Part shown: positions 48,638 through 57,590 of the stretch, piece after piece | Position numbering within the stretch: the stretch's first letter is position 1 | How the letters are laid out: each line of letters starts with the position of its first letter | Assembly: GCA_964456445.1 (NCBI GenBank) | Contig: CAYWBI010000001.1 | Coordinates: 1 to 64,000 of the forward strand | Source of the DNA: CAYWBI01 sp964456445 | GTDB taxonomy: Bacteria; Calditrichota; Calditrichia; Calditrichales; J004 | Length of the DNA stretch: 64,000 nucleotides | Direction: 5' to 3' | Translations under genes and position numbers: made by a program | Notes under the pieces: generated by a model | What the model saw: the letters and a program-made list of their open reading frames with translations, nothing else | The model's database searches: none | What the model was told of the DNA's origin: nothing

Positions 48638-49765
48638 TTATTTTGTTAAGAACTTATCTCCAATATTTATCGCTTCATTGGATGAGTTTTTTATTAAGCG
48701 TGCGGTCGAGTATTTTTCAAAAACTTCCGTAACCAATATTTCAGCTATAATTTTAGTGTCACGTCCCAACACTTCGCCGGTAATCGGGTGTTTTAATTCG
48801 GCGCCTTCTTTATACAATATACACTTAATGCCCCGCTTCATCCCAGCCACGCGTCCGGCGTCCAATACAACCGTTTTGTTTTGGTTTAAGCGGATCACAA
48901 ATCCTTCTACCAGGGGTAAACCTTCTGCAATTTTATTGGCAAGATTTTCAATAACATTCTTCACGTTTTGGATGTCCCCGGAACCACTATAAGCATCGTG
49001 CGCTTCAATTATCGCAGCAGATTCCGTGTCGATCATCCGGGCATCAATGCTTATGGAACCATTTGTGCTTTGTGTAACCGAGCCGATCACAATGCCGTCC
49101 ACCCCTATACCTTTACCTATTTGTGCTGCCGTGGAAGCATCAAGAATGCCGGATTGACCAAGTTGCTGTTCCTTGAGTATTTTTTCCAATTGTGCGCGTT
49201 CAATCACTTTAAAGCGATTCTTATTAACCAAAGCTGTAATCATCTTATCCAATACAACCTCGCCAAAATCCTTACTTGTGCCTTTATTGTCAAAGGGAAG
49301 CACGGCAAGGCTCATTCGTTCGCCTACCAATTTTATTGTTTTTTTGCCAACGATCAATTTTGAAGGGGGCTGTTTTTTGGGTACGGGCTTTACAACCGGT
49401 TTGGGTTTTTCCTCAGTATATTCATTGCGTAATTTCCGAAAATACCTGCGTGCGCGTGGGGTTGCGGACATTCGCAGCGATGTGGTGAGATATTTTAGCG
49501 CACGCTTTTTTTGACCCAGAAAATAAAATGCAATGCCCAATTCCCTGTTTGGATAATATTTTATAAAGTGCATCCCATAGGTGCGAACATGTTCCAGGTC
49601 ATCCCCTTTTATCTGAAGCGCTGCATAAAATTTATCTACTGCCTGTTCGTATTTTTTGGCCTGCATCAATTTTTGTCCTTGTTGATATAACCTGAACCAT
49701 TCATTTCCGGCGCTGAGGGATGCAACAAAAAACAATATGATCATTAAGCTCATGCGGTGTTTCAT
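48638..49765 (-). CDS. TPR/CsgG-family periplasmic protein
   Basis: The 375-residue protein has a signal peptide (MSLMIILFFVASLSAG), a short TPR region (about 25-115) and a Lys/Pro linker (EEKPKPVVKPVPKKQPPSK), followed by a CsgG-like domain with RMSLAVLPFDNKGTSKDFGE, LDKMITALVNKNRFKVIERA, QLEKILKEQQLGQSG and AAQIGKGIGVDGIVIGSVTQ. The last 80 residues have a small beta-rich region with VLDAGRVAGMKRGIKCILYK. CsgG-domain proteins assemble in the outer-membrane or periplasmic face. No lipobox is seen. It lies 9 bases upstream of the barrel gene, a pairing that suggests joint action. Confidence 0.8.
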   Translation of the reverse strand: MKHRMSLMIILFFVASLSAGNEWFRLYQQGQKLMQAKKYEQAVDKFYAALQIKGDDLEHVRTYGMHFIKYYPNRELGIAFYFLGQKKRALKYLTTSLRMSATPRARRYFRKLRNEYTEEKPKPVVKPVPKKQPPSKLIVGKKTIKLVGERMSLAVLPFDNKGTSKDFGEVVLDKMITALVNKNRFKVIERAQLEKILKEQQLGQSGILDASTAAQIGKGIGVDGIVIGSVTQSTNGSISIDARMIDTESAAIIEAHDAYSGSGDIQNVKNVIENLANKIAEGLPLVEGFVIRLNQNKTVVLDAGRVAGMKRGIKCILYKEGAELKHPITGEVLGRDTKIIAEILVTEVFEKYSTARLIKNSSNEAINIGDKFLTK

Positions 49766-49881
49766 AATATCTCCAAATCAATAATTTACCGGCCCCAACT
49801 TCGGCCTGTATATGATAAATGCGTATTCTTGGTTAAAATAGTCATGTAAAGAATTTAATTAAAACTACCTGATATCTTTTT

Positions 49882-50400
49882 TTAGGAAAAGTTTATAATA
49901 GACTCTATAGTGTACGATGTCAATTTATTACGCCCCAGCAAAAAATCAAGTTCGACAAGAAACAAATCCAGTACAACACTTGCGTTACAACGTTCGATAA
50001 GCCGGTTTGCGGCAGCAACGGTGCCTCCGGTTGCCAAAAGGTCATCAATAATCACAACACGATCGTCTTTATTAAGGGCATCTTTATGGATTTCGAGTGT
50101 ATTCTTCCCATATTCCAGTTCATAGGATTCACTGTATGTATCGGCCGGTAACTTGCCCGGTTTGCGGATGGGAATAAATCCCTTGTTTAAACGGTCGGCC
50201 AATGCAGCTGCAAAAATAAATCCCCGTGATTCAATACCACATATATAATCAATTTCAAATGACACAATCTTGTCCTGAAGCAAATCCAGGGCACGGGAAA
50301 ATAATTTCGTGTCTTTTAATATCGGGGTAATATCTTTAAAGATAATTCCTTTGGATGGAAAATCCGGCACGTCCCGTATAGCGTTAATAATATCCTGCAT
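49882..50400 (-). CDS. apt: Adenine phosphoribosyltransferase
   Basis: Apt salvages adenine with PRPP to AMP. The 172-residue protein has IRDVPDFPSKGIIFKDITPI, ICGIESRGFIFAAALADRL, PIRKPGKLPADTYSESYELE and the PRPP loop RVVIIDDLLATGGTVAAAN. I chose the ATG at 50400, which gives the standard N-terminus MQDIINAIRDVPDFP; the frame is open to 50505 with a long extra tail that overlaps acyP and matches nothing in the family. It lies at the end of the asnS-acyP-apt series. Confidence 0.95.
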   Translation of the reverse strand: MQDIINAIRDVPDFPSKGIIFKDITPILKDTKLFSRALDLLQDKIVSFEIDYICGIESRGFIFAAALADRLNKGFIPIRKPGKLPADTYSESYELEYGKNTLEIHKDALNKDDRVVIIDDLLATGGTVAAANRLIERCNASVVLDLFLVELDFLLGRNKLTSYTIESIINFS

Positions 50401-50501
50401 GGTATTCTTTCTTAAAAATTGGTAAAAACACAAACTGTTTCGATCGGTCGCTATTATAGCATCCGGCACAAAAAAATCAACAGATTTGTACATGGCCGGA
50501 G

Positions 50502-50774
50502 TCAACGGATACTAAAGCCGTTAATTTTGGACGGTAATTCATAGTCCACAATTTGGATGTCTAAAACCCTTGCAAAGGACGGTCCCTGGCGTAAACGCAT
50601 TTCGAGATTTTCCAATTGTTCGGATGTACCCTTGGCTATAACTTCCACTCGTCCATCGGACAGGTTGCGAACATATCCCTGAAGCCCCAAATTGTTTGCT
50701 TCGGTGTTTACAAACCAGCGATAGCCAACACCCTGTACCCTGCCGGATACCAAATATTTTTTTACATGGAACAT
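50502..50774 (-). CDS. acyP: Acylphosphatase
   Basis: The 90-residue protein hydrolyses acyl phosphates. It has the full signature: VSGRVQGVGYRWFVNTEANN with the catalytic arginine, LQGYVRNLSDGRVEVIAKG with the catalytic asparagine, and GPSFARVLDI. It lies 4 bases after asnS and about 100 bases before the apt start used here, and belongs to the same transcription unit. ATG at 50774 gives the normal length. Confidence 0.94.
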   Translation of the reverse strand: MFHVKKYLVSGRVQGVGYRWFVNTEANNLGLQGYVRNLSDGRVEVIAKGTSEQLENLEMRLRQGPSFARVLDIQIVDYELPSKINGFSIR

Positions 50775-50778
50775 TTTA

Positions 50779-52074
50779 CTAAGGATTTAAACGTGTCATG
50801 GTTCGCGGAAATGGAATTGTTTCGCGAATATGGGTTATGCCACAAATCCAGGCCACCGTACGCTCAATGCCCAGGCCAAAACCGGCATGTGGAACCGAGC
50901 CATAGCGTCGTAAATCTAAATACCAGGAAAAGGCGCTCTCCGGCAAATTATGTTCTTTTATACGGTTTAACAATGTTTCATAATCGTCTTCCCGCTGCGA
51001 ACCGCCAATTATTTCTCCATAGCCTTCGGGGGCAAGCATATCCATAGCCAGGGCCGCATCCGGTTCCTTTGGATCACGCTTCATATAAAAGGCTTTTATG
51101 CTTGCCGGATAATTAAAAACAATAACTGGTTTATCAAATTGTTTTGAGATGATCGTTTCATCGGTAGCGCCGAAATCATCCCCGTCTTCAAAATCAACGC
51201 CATTGTCTTTTAATATTTTAACGGCATCCTTATAATGGATTTTTGGAAAGGGCGCTTCAATAGCTTCAAGCGCGGAGATATCCCGTTCAAGTACTTTTAG
51301 CTCCGGTATGCGGTTTTTTAAAACACTTTTTACGATATGAGTGATAAATTCCTCGGACACCTGCATATCATCCTGCAAATCACAATATGCCATTTCGGGT
51401 TCAATCATCCAGAATTCTGTTAAATGCCGGCGGGTCTTGGATTTTTCCGCACGGAAAGTCGGGCCGAAAGTGTAAACATTGCCAAAGGCCATGGCAGAGG
51501 CCTCTGCATATAACTGGCCGCTTTGTGTGAGATATGCTTTTTGGTCAAAATAGTCGGTTTCAAATAAGTTGGTTGTACCCTCGGCCGCGTTCGGCGTAAA
51601 TATTGGGGAATCCACCAGCGTAAAGTCACGCTTATCAAAAAATTCCCGGGCCGCCCGGATAATTTCATGACGGATTCGCAAGATGGCATGTTGCCTGGAC
51701 GAACGTAGCCAGAGATGACGGTGGTCCATCAAAAAATCCGTACCGTGTTCCTTCTTCGTAATCGGGTAGTCCACGGCAAGATGTATGATTTCTAAATTGC
51801 TAACCTGCAATTCAAAACCAATGGCCGAACGATCATCTTTTGAAACCGTACCGGTTACGATCAATGAACTTTCCTGGGTGCTTTGTGTTGCTAAATCAAA
51901 TACTTCTTCGGATACAGCCCCTTTAAAAACAACACATTGGATAATAGCGCTGCCATCACGGACCAGCATAAAGCGCAGCTTTCCACTTGAACGCTTGTTA
52001 TATAACCATCCTTTTATTGTTACTTCTTTCCCCTCATACCGGGCAACATTTTGAATTTTTATAGTTTCGGCCAT
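50779..52074 (-). CDS. asnS: Asparaginyl-tRNA synthetase
   Basis: The 431-residue class IIb synthetase charges tRNA-Asn with asparagine. It has the OB-fold anticodon domain (about 15-100, KGWLYNKRSSGKLRFMLVRD), and the catalytic core with RHLWLRSSRQHAILRIRHEI, TPNAAEGTTNLFETDYFDQK, SGQLYAEASAMAFGNVYTFG, FRAEKSKTRRHLTEFWMIEP and GFGLGIERTVAWICG. The SGQLYAEA and TTNLF details favour AsnRS over AspRS. With an AsnRS present the cell can make Asn-tRNA directly. Confidence 0.94.
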   Translation of the reverse strand: MAETIKIQNVARYEGKEVTIKGWLYNKRSSGKLRFMLVRDGSAIIQCVVFKGAVSEEVFDLATQSTQESSLIVTGTVSKDDRSAIGFELQVSNLEIIHLAVDYPITKKEHGTDFLMDHRHLWLRSSRQHAILRIRHEIIRAAREFFDKRDFTLVDSPIFTPNAAEGTTNLFETDYFDQKAYLTQSGQLYAEASAMAFGNVYTFGPTFRAEKSKTRRHLTEFWMIEPEMAYCDLQDDMQVSEEFITHIVKSVLKNRIPELKVLERDISALEAIEAPFPKIHYKDAVKILKDNGVDFEDGDDFGATDETIISKQFDKPVIVFNYPASIKAFYMKRDPKEPDAALAMDMLAPEGYGEIIGGSQREDDYETLLNRIKEHNLPESAFSWYLDLRRYGSVPHAGFGLGIERTVAWICGITHIRETIPFPRTMTRLNP

Positions 52075-52205
52075 TATTTCCTTTCAACAAAGAATTATTC
52101 AAACACGTAATTTATTTATCCTGGTTTTCCCATTCAAGAAAAACAGGCCCATATTACGATAAAACTAAACATGTATGATTTTTATTATCCATGCAATAAA
52201 GCATT

Positions 52206-53213
52206 TCAGGGCATTTCACCTTTAATAAACTTCTCTAACAATTGCACGTCATACTTTGAGCCAATATAAAGCGGCGTCCGCTGATGTAGCTCTTTGGGCG
52301 GGATTTCGAGAATCCTTCGGGTTCCATCACTGGCCTTTCCACCTGCCTGTTCACAAATGAAGGCCATCGGGTTGGCCTCATAGCCAAGCCGTAATTTTCC
52401 TTCCGGCGCTGTTTTGCTTGCCGGGTATAAAAAAATACCGCCATAAAGAAGGTTCCGATGAAAATCACTGACCATACTGCCGATATAACGTGAGTTTAAC
52501 GGTCGTTTTGTGGCCGGGTCAATTTGCTTGACATAGTGTACATAGTTCTTGACCGTTTGGTCCCAATAATCAAAATTACTTTCATTGACACTATAAATTT
52601 TTGCGCGTTCCGGGATTCTCAGATTGGGATGGGAAAGAACAAATTCACCATAGCTGGGATCCAGCGTAAAGCCATGTACACCAGAGCCCGTGGTGTAAAC
52701 CAACATGGTGCTGGAGCCATAAATTACATAACCGGCACATATTTGCTTTATTCCCGGTTGTAGAAGGTCTTCAAGTTGGCCCGGTGTATTCTCCGGGGTT
52801 ACACGGTGGTAAATTGCGAAAATAGTTCCTACACTTACATTTGCATCAATATTGCTTGAACCATCAAGTGGATCGAACAGGATAACATATTTCCCCACCG
52901 GAAATTCATCAGGAATAGGGATGGGAAGCTCTTCTTCTTCGGAACCCATAACGCATAGATGGCCACCATGATCAAGTGCGCGGTACATGGTTTCATGGGC
53001 ATAAACATCTAATTTCTTCACATCCTCGCCCTGTATGTTTTTTTTCCCTGCTTCACCAAGCACGCCAAGTAAACCCGCTTTATTGGTCTGGTATGAAATT
53101 AATTTTGCGGCAAAGGCGATATCGTTCATCAAATCGGTAAAATCACCGGTGGCTGTTGGGTGCTTGCGTTCCTCTTCAATAATATGCCGTGTGAGGGTTA
53201 CAATTTTTTGCAT
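52206..53213 (-). CDS. fbp: Fructose-1,6-bisphosphatase, class I
   Basis: The 335-residue enzyme removes the 1-phosphate from fructose-1,6-bisphosphate, the regulated gluconeogenic step. It has CVMGSEEEELP, FDPLDGSSNIDANVSVGTIF (metal and catalytic site), VYTTGSGVHGFTLDPSYGEF, RYIGSMVSDFHRNLLYGGIF and RLGYEANPMAFICEQAGGKA. All are of the class I type shared by chloroplast and bacterial enzymes. It has a 131-base gap to asnS and a long non-coding gap upstream. Confidence 0.95.
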   Translation of the reverse strand: MQKIVTLTRHIIEEERKHPTATGDFTDLMNDIAFAAKLISYQTNKAGLLGVLGEAGKKNIQGEDVKKLDVYAHETMYRALDHGGHLCVMGSEEEELPIPIPDEFPVGKYVILFDPLDGSSNIDANVSVGTIFAIYHRVTPENTPGQLEDLLQPGIKQICAGYVIYGSSTMLVYTTGSGVHGFTLDPSYGEFVLSHPNLRIPERAKIYSVNESNFDYWDQTVKNYVHYVKQIDPATKRPLNSRYIGSMVSDFHRNLLYGGIFLYPASKTAPEGKLRLGYEANPMAFICEQAGGKASDGTRRILEIPPKELHQRTPLYIGSKYDVQLLEKFIKGEMP

Positions 53214-53547
53214 TTTTCCTCCGTAATCGGGATTTATTTAGATAAATCACAAATTTACAATTGGTTATCGGGCATATTTGTGATATGCTTCAAAAGTTGG
53301 AATTAAATTCTATAAATAAAAACAGATGAGCTTAATGTAAGCATTTTAAAATTGGAATGAAATATGATTGAAGGATTTTTTACAATGGGGAATCTTAAAG
53401 CCATAGCGCTGTTCGCACAGCGGCACTACGGAAGATCGGGGACTAATTTACATCACCGGGATTCATCTAAAGGTGTTCCCGGGTAACGATGCCGAATACG
53501 TGGCAAATAGCAAAAGCCAACTCCTGTTTTCCCCACTTCCGTTCGCC
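53214..53547. other. 334-base intergenic region, no gene accepted
   Basis: No convincing gene is seen. A 40-codon plus-strand frame at 53364-53486 has no ribosome-binding site or family resemblance. Short inverted repeats occur around 53400-53480 (CGCTG/CAGCG) but have no T-run. The fbp promoter must lie within the first hundred bases on the minus strand. Confidence 0.45.
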
Positions 53548-54600
53548 TTACAACAAATGGTCAAGTATTAAGTTGACCGATTCCACAATGCGTTGATCGC
53601 GGGGGCGTAAATCCGGTTTAAAAGTTTTGCCCGTTAAAAGCTGAAGACCGGAAATATAGCGTACGGCAATTTGATTTACCTGACCTTCTGTAAATTGCAT
53701 AGCCTTTTCTGTTACCATGCCCCGGGCAAATTCCTTTGAGAATGAAACCGGTTTACCGTCACGGACGATTATACGGCCATCCGTACCCATCTTCCAGAAC
53801 CGGGATGAATCCATGGTGTAAACCTCATCGGCAACAACGATTTGACCGGCATGATTTACACCGTGTTCCGTCTTGGTATCCACGAGCACCATATTGCGTT
53901 CACGCAGGTATTGGCTGACCATGCCAAAGGCCATCAAACTTCCATTACGAATTTGACGGTATTCATCTTCAGTACAAATATTGTTTTCAGTCAGATAGGC
54001 CGGATTGATGGTACGGTCTGATTTGTCCTTGGTGGACGGTGTGTCCAACACGTATGGCAAACGACCGTTGGGGAGAAGCTCATTTGTTTTTAAACGATGG
54101 CCCGCAAATTCCAACCATTCGATATTGGATGCCCTGGCGCTTAACCAGTGCTGATAGAGGGACGTGGACGTGCTGCTCTCTGCCATATACATACGGATTA
54201 CATTTTCCAGGGCAATCAATCGCAAATTTTCTGCTGGAATGACCGTGGATGACGCTTTCAATCCGGGGATATAAAATTGGGATGTGCCGAGAACATCTCT
54301 TACTATGCCCAGCATCAGATCGTGGTTTTGTGCCAAAACCTGATCTTTAAAAGGGATGAGACCTCTATTGACATCATGAGTGGAAATTCGGTTGTTGCGG
54401 AACATAAGACGCAAAGGGACACCGTTTGCTGTTTTTAGCGCCGGACCAAAAACAGAATCAGAAACCTTTCCCTGTAAAACGGTACATTCTTTTAACCGTG
54501 GCAATTCATTGTCGGTAATTAATTGTTGGATCGTACGACCCTGATTAACCCTTGAACCATACTCGCTAACCAAATTTATGATTTCTTTTTCACTTAGCAT
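53548..54600 (-). CDS. purC: SAICAR synthetase family protein, divergent
   Basis: SAICAR synthetase joins CAIR and aspartate in purine synthesis. The 350-residue protein has a PurC-type fold: TVLQGKVSDSVFGPALK, FRNNRISTHDVNRGLIPFKD, LPYVLDTPSTKDKSDR and MVLVDTKTEHGVN with DEVYTMDSSRFWKMG. Canonical motifs are altered: GKVRD reads GKVSD, TDRISAFD reads NNRISTHD, and the VRGYITGS segment reads IRMYMAESST. It is also longer than most bacterial PurC proteins. A purM gene 1.9 kb away supports a purine role, but a related ligase with another substrate cannot be excluded. Confidence 0.75.
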   Translation of the reverse strand: MLSEKEIINLVSEYGSRVNQGRTIQQLITDNELPRLKECTVLQGKVSDSVFGPALKTANGVPLRLMFRNNRISTHDVNRGLIPFKDQVLAQNHDLMLGIVRDVLGTSQFYIPGLKASSTVIPAENLRLIALENVIRMYMAESSTSTSLYQHWLSARASNIEWLEFAGHRLKTNELLPNGRLPYVLDTPSTKDKSDRTINPAYLTENNICTEDEYRQIRNGSLMAFGMVSQYLRERNMVLVDTKTEHGVNHAGQIVVADEVYTMDSSRFWKMGTDGRIIVRDGKPVSFSKEFARGMVTEKAMQFTEGQVNQIAVRYISGLQLLTGKTFKPDLRPRDQRIVESVNLILDHLL

Positions 54601-54816
54601 GATCTAAGCCTATGCTTTAAATATTTACAGTTCTGTTTATAGTGAAGGTCTTTGATTCAATGAAATATTCCGTGAATCACTATCCGTCTTTGTAACCCAG
54701 CTTTTTTTAATCTTCTTTGTTATAGTTCTATCTCGTTCAATTTTAGCGTTTCGTGTCATAGATAAAGGGTCTAAACTTATTTATCGAAGAAACAAATTAT
54801 AAATGGCAAAATATTA
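54601..54816. other. Gap between gpsA and purC
   Basis: No gene, repeat or clear hairpin was recognised in these 216 bases. The region should hold the purC promoter on the minus strand, but no good -35/-10 pair stood out. Confidence 0.4.
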
Positions 54817-55821
54817 TCAACTCCAGTCTTCATGTTTGGATGCACGTGTCATCAGATCTACCATGGCCTGGTGCGGTGATTTACCATCAAAAAGCGTATG
54901 ATAAATCTGTTTGGTAATCGGCATTTCCACATGGTGTTTTTGGGCCAGCTCATAGGCGGAAAGCGTCGTTTTGACCCCTTCGGCCACCATTACCATTTCA
55001 TCCAGGATATCCTGTAAATTCCGGCCTTTACCTATTTGCTCGCCTACATAGCGGTTCCGCGAATGCTGGCTCATACAGGTCACAATAAGATCGCCCATGC
55101 CGCTAAGACCCGCAAAGGTATCGCTATGCGCGCCAAGCTCTACTCCCATACGGTTGATCTCCACCAGACCACGGGTTATCAAAGCCGCCTTGGTGTTGTC
55201 GCCAAATCCGGCGCCATCGCAAATACCGGCCGCCAGGGCGATGATGTTTTTTAAGGCCCCTCCAAGCTCTACACCTATCACATCCCGATTGACATAAACC
55301 CGAAAATATTTATTCATAAAAATATCCTGCACCACCCGGGCGGAGTCAATGTTTTGCGAGGCCGATACGATTGCGGTGGGGATTTTACGCGCAACTTCCT
55401 CGGCATGGCTTGGCCCGGACAGGACGACTATTTTCTCCGCTGAAATACCGCCTGCTTCCGCCAGCACTTCGGATATGCGCATATATGTTTTATTTTCAAT
55501 GCCTTTTGATACGGTTACAAAAATAGCATCCGGGTTGTCAAGATGTGGGCGGAGTTTTTTTATAACGTCACGTGTAACCTGGGAAGGCACGGCGGAAATG
55601 ATTACTTGTGCCCCGCTGATGGAGGCCGTAAGGTCTGTTGTGAAGTTCAAACCATCCGGGATGGGTATTTTGGGCAGGTATTTTTCGTTTTCCTGTTTTG
55701 TTCTCACCGATTCAACGACAAAGGCGTCCCGGGTCCAACATGTTACCTTATGGCCATTTTCATTTAAAACCAATGCCAGCGCCGTACCCCAGCTTCCTGA
55801 ACCGATCATTGCAATTTTCAT
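54817..55821 (-). CDS. gpsA: Glycerol-3-phosphate dehydrogenase [NAD(P)+]
   Basis: GpsA makes sn-glycerol-3-phosphate, the starting material of phospholipids. The 334-residue protein has the nucleotide-binding IAMIGSGSWGTALALVLNEN, the VTVSKGIENKTYMRISE segment, LSGPSHAEEVARKIPTAIV, and GALKNIIALAAGICDGAGFG then NTKAALITRGLVEI with the catalytic lysine. It is immediately downstream of plsY (11 bases), placing two successive phospholipid steps in one operon. Confidence 0.96.
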   Translation of the reverse strand: MKIAMIGSGSWGTALALVLNENGHKVTCWTRDAFVVESVRTKQENEKYLPKIPIPDGLNFTTDLTASISGAQVIISAVPSQVTRDVIKKLRPHLDNPDAIFVTVSKGIENKTYMRISEVLAEAGGISAEKIVVLSGPSHAEEVARKIPTAIVSASQNIDSARVVQDIFMNKYFRVYVNRDVIGVELGGALKNIIALAAGICDGAGFGDNTKAALITRGLVEINRMGVELGAHSDTFAGLSGMGDLIVTCMSQHSRNRYVGEQIGKGRNLQDILDEMVMVAEGVKTTLSAYELAQKHHVEMPITKQIYHTLFDGKSPHQAMVDLMTRASKHEDWS

Positions 55822-55832
55822 AAAACAATCTC

Positions 55833-56468
55833 CTATTCGTTTTTACTTTTAAAACTGACTTTGCTTTCGTTACCGGCCAGCAGACGTTGGATATTGGCAC
55901 GATGCGCAAACCAAATCAATGCGACCACCAGCCCGCTAACATAGAGCAGAACATCGGGAACAGGTATGTGCAACATATATTTTTGCACAATTTCGGTCAG
56001 GATAAAAATCAGTGCGGCCACTAGTGATCCAAGGGAGACATAACGTGTAAGAAAAACCACTATAATAAATCCCAGCAAGGCAATAAGCAGAGCTGCAGGG
56101 GCCAACCCCAAAAACACACCGGCGGCCGTACCAACGCCTTTCCCCCCGCGGAACCCGGCAAAGACCGTCCAAATATGACCGGCGATGGCTGCAAAAGCGG
56201 CCAGTATTTGAAAATAAATGACCATATCGCCCTGCCCTACGATAAAACCGGTGAGCCAAAACACGGGCACAAAACCCTTGAGCATATCAATCAACAATAC
56301 GACTAATGCAGCTTTCCAGCCGAGAATACGCAGAACATTGGTGGCTCCGGCATTTCCGCTGCCATGGTCACGGATATCAATTTTTTTTAGAATTTTTCCG
56401 GCTATGATCGCGGTTGGAAATGATCCGAAAAGATAAGCGACCAGTGCTACAATAAAAGCATGAACCAT
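55833..56468 (-). CDS. plsY: Acyl-phosphate glycerol-3-phosphate acyltransferase
   Basis: PlsY transfers an acyl group from acyl phosphate to glycerol-3-phosphate, forming lysophosphatidic acid at the membrane. The 211-residue protein has about seven hydrophobic segments and the motifs YLFGSFPTAIIAGKI, RDHGSGNAGATNVLRILGWK, AGFRGGKGVGTAAGVFLGL and RLLAGNESK-like tail. It uses the GpsA product from the adjacent downstream gene. It follows purM by 52 bases. Confidence 0.94.
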   Translation of the reverse strand: MVHAFIVALVAYLFGSFPTAIIAGKILKKIDIRDHGSGNAGATNVLRILGWKAALVVLLIDMLKGFVPVFWLTGFIVGQGDMVIYFQILAAFAAIAGHIWTVFAGFRGGKGVGTAAGVFLGLAPAALLIALLGFIIVVFLTRYVSLGSLVAALIFILTEIVQKYMLHIPVPDVLLYVSGLVVALIWFAHRANIQRLLAGNESKVSFKSKNE

Positions 56469-56520
56469 AATTCCCCTCTGTTTAACATAAAATAAGCGTG
56501 TATCTCAGTCGGCCAGGTTT

Positions 56521-57513
56521 CTATTCCACCTGTCCGATAAGCCAGGAACGGTGCCCTTTTTCAAATATTTTAACCTGTGCATCATCAACTTTGGTTTTAT
56601 CCATAATTGCTACCAGGCCTATACCAAGGTTAAAAGCCTGGCGGGCGTCCTCTTCCGGTACATTTCCCGTTTTTTGTATAAAATCAAAAATAGGCGGACG
56701 TTTCCAGGCATCCCATTGGATGCTCAATTGCTGCCCATCCTGCAGGATACGCCGTGTATTGCCGATGATTCCACCACCGGTAATGTGAGCAAAACCGTTG
56801 ACGCCAAGCGGTAATAAGGCCTGAATGGTATCGAGGTAGCAGGTATGGGGTTTTAGCAGGATTTCGGCAAGCGTTCCGCCCAATTCGGCAATGTAGCTTT
56901 CTGCCTTATATGGACCGAACAATACTTTGCGTGCCAGGGAATAACCATTTGTATGTAAGCCGTTGGACGCAATACCGATGAGTATATCGCCTGATCTTAT
57001 ATTTTCACCGCTAATGATCTCATCTTTTTCGATGATACCGACAATAGTCCCGCACAGATCGTAATCCCGGCCATGATAAATACCGGGCATTTCTGCCGTT
57101 TCCCCACCAATCAGGGCACAATTGCTTTCCTTACAACCACGGACAAAACCGGAAATGACATCGGCAAACACCGCTTTGTCCAATTGTGCCGTGCCGAAAT
57201 AGTCCAGAAAATAAAGTGGTTTGGCACCCATCACGGCGATGTCGTTTACACAGTGATTGATCAGGTCCTCGCCAACAGTGTTGTGTTTACCGGCCATGAC
57301 AGCCACCCGCAGTTTGGTTCCAACGCCATCGGTACTGGATACAAGCACCGGTTGTTTGTACCCGGACGGCAGTTCAAACAATCCGCCAAATCCTCCTACG
57401 CTACCCAATACCCCGGGAGTAAATGTGGAACTGATTTGTGTTTTTACCTTTTCCAGGGCCTCGGCCCCCCGTGCAATATCAACGCCGGAAGCGGCATATG
57501 TTGTCTTCTTCAT
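56521..57513 (-). CDS. purM: Phosphoribosylformylglycinamidine cyclo-ligase
   Basis: PurM closes the imidazole ring of AIR using ATP. The 330-residue protein has YAASGVDIARGAEALEKVKT, GFGGLFELPSGYKQPVLVSS, TDGVGTKLRVAVMAGKHNTV, ALIGGETAEMPGIYHGRDYD and GIASNGLHTNGYSLARKVLF, the full ATP-grasp-unrelated PurM/PurL fold motifs. An ATG at 57513 starts MKKTTYAASG. It stands 5' of plsY-gpsA, and purC follows those, linking purine and phospholipid genes on one strand. Confidence 0.96.
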   Translation of the reverse strand: MKKTTYAASGVDIARGAEALEKVKTQISSTFTPGVLGSVGGFGGLFELPSGYKQPVLVSSTDGVGTKLRVAVMAGKHNTVGEDLINHCVNDIAVMGAKPLYFLDYFGTAQLDKAVFADVISGFVRGCKESNCALIGGETAEMPGIYHGRDYDLCGTIVGIIEKDEIISGENIRSGDILIGIASNGLHTNGYSLARKVLFGPYKAESYIAELGGTLAEILLKPHTCYLDTIQALLPLGVNGFAHITGGGIIGNTRRILQDGQQLSIQWDAWKRPPIFDFIQKTGNVPEEDARQAFNLGIGLVAIMDKTKVDDAQVKIFEKGHRSWLIGQVE

Positions 57514-57550
57514 GAAATAAAAATCGACCTGTTATGGGTGTAGAACTGAC

Positions 57551-57581
57551 ATAAAAAGGGCTGCCTTGAAAAAGACAGCCC
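57551..57581 (-). terminator. Terminator after acyl-CoA synthetase
   Basis: On the minus strand GGGCTGTC pairs with GGCAGCCC (one wobble) around an 8-base loop, followed by TTTTTATG. It lies 10 bases after the stop codon of the acyl-CoA synthetase gene and separates it from purM. Confidence 0.8.
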
Positions 57582-57590
57582 GGACAGCGG

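Noticed and set aside
50401..50505. N-terminal extension of apt
   Set aside because: The added 35 residues overlap acyP and are absent from the family; the ATG at 50400 gives the standard start.
53364..53486. 40-codon plus-strand frame upstream of purC and fbp
   Set aside because: It has no ribosome-binding site, no family resemblance and lies in a region rich in short inverted repeats.
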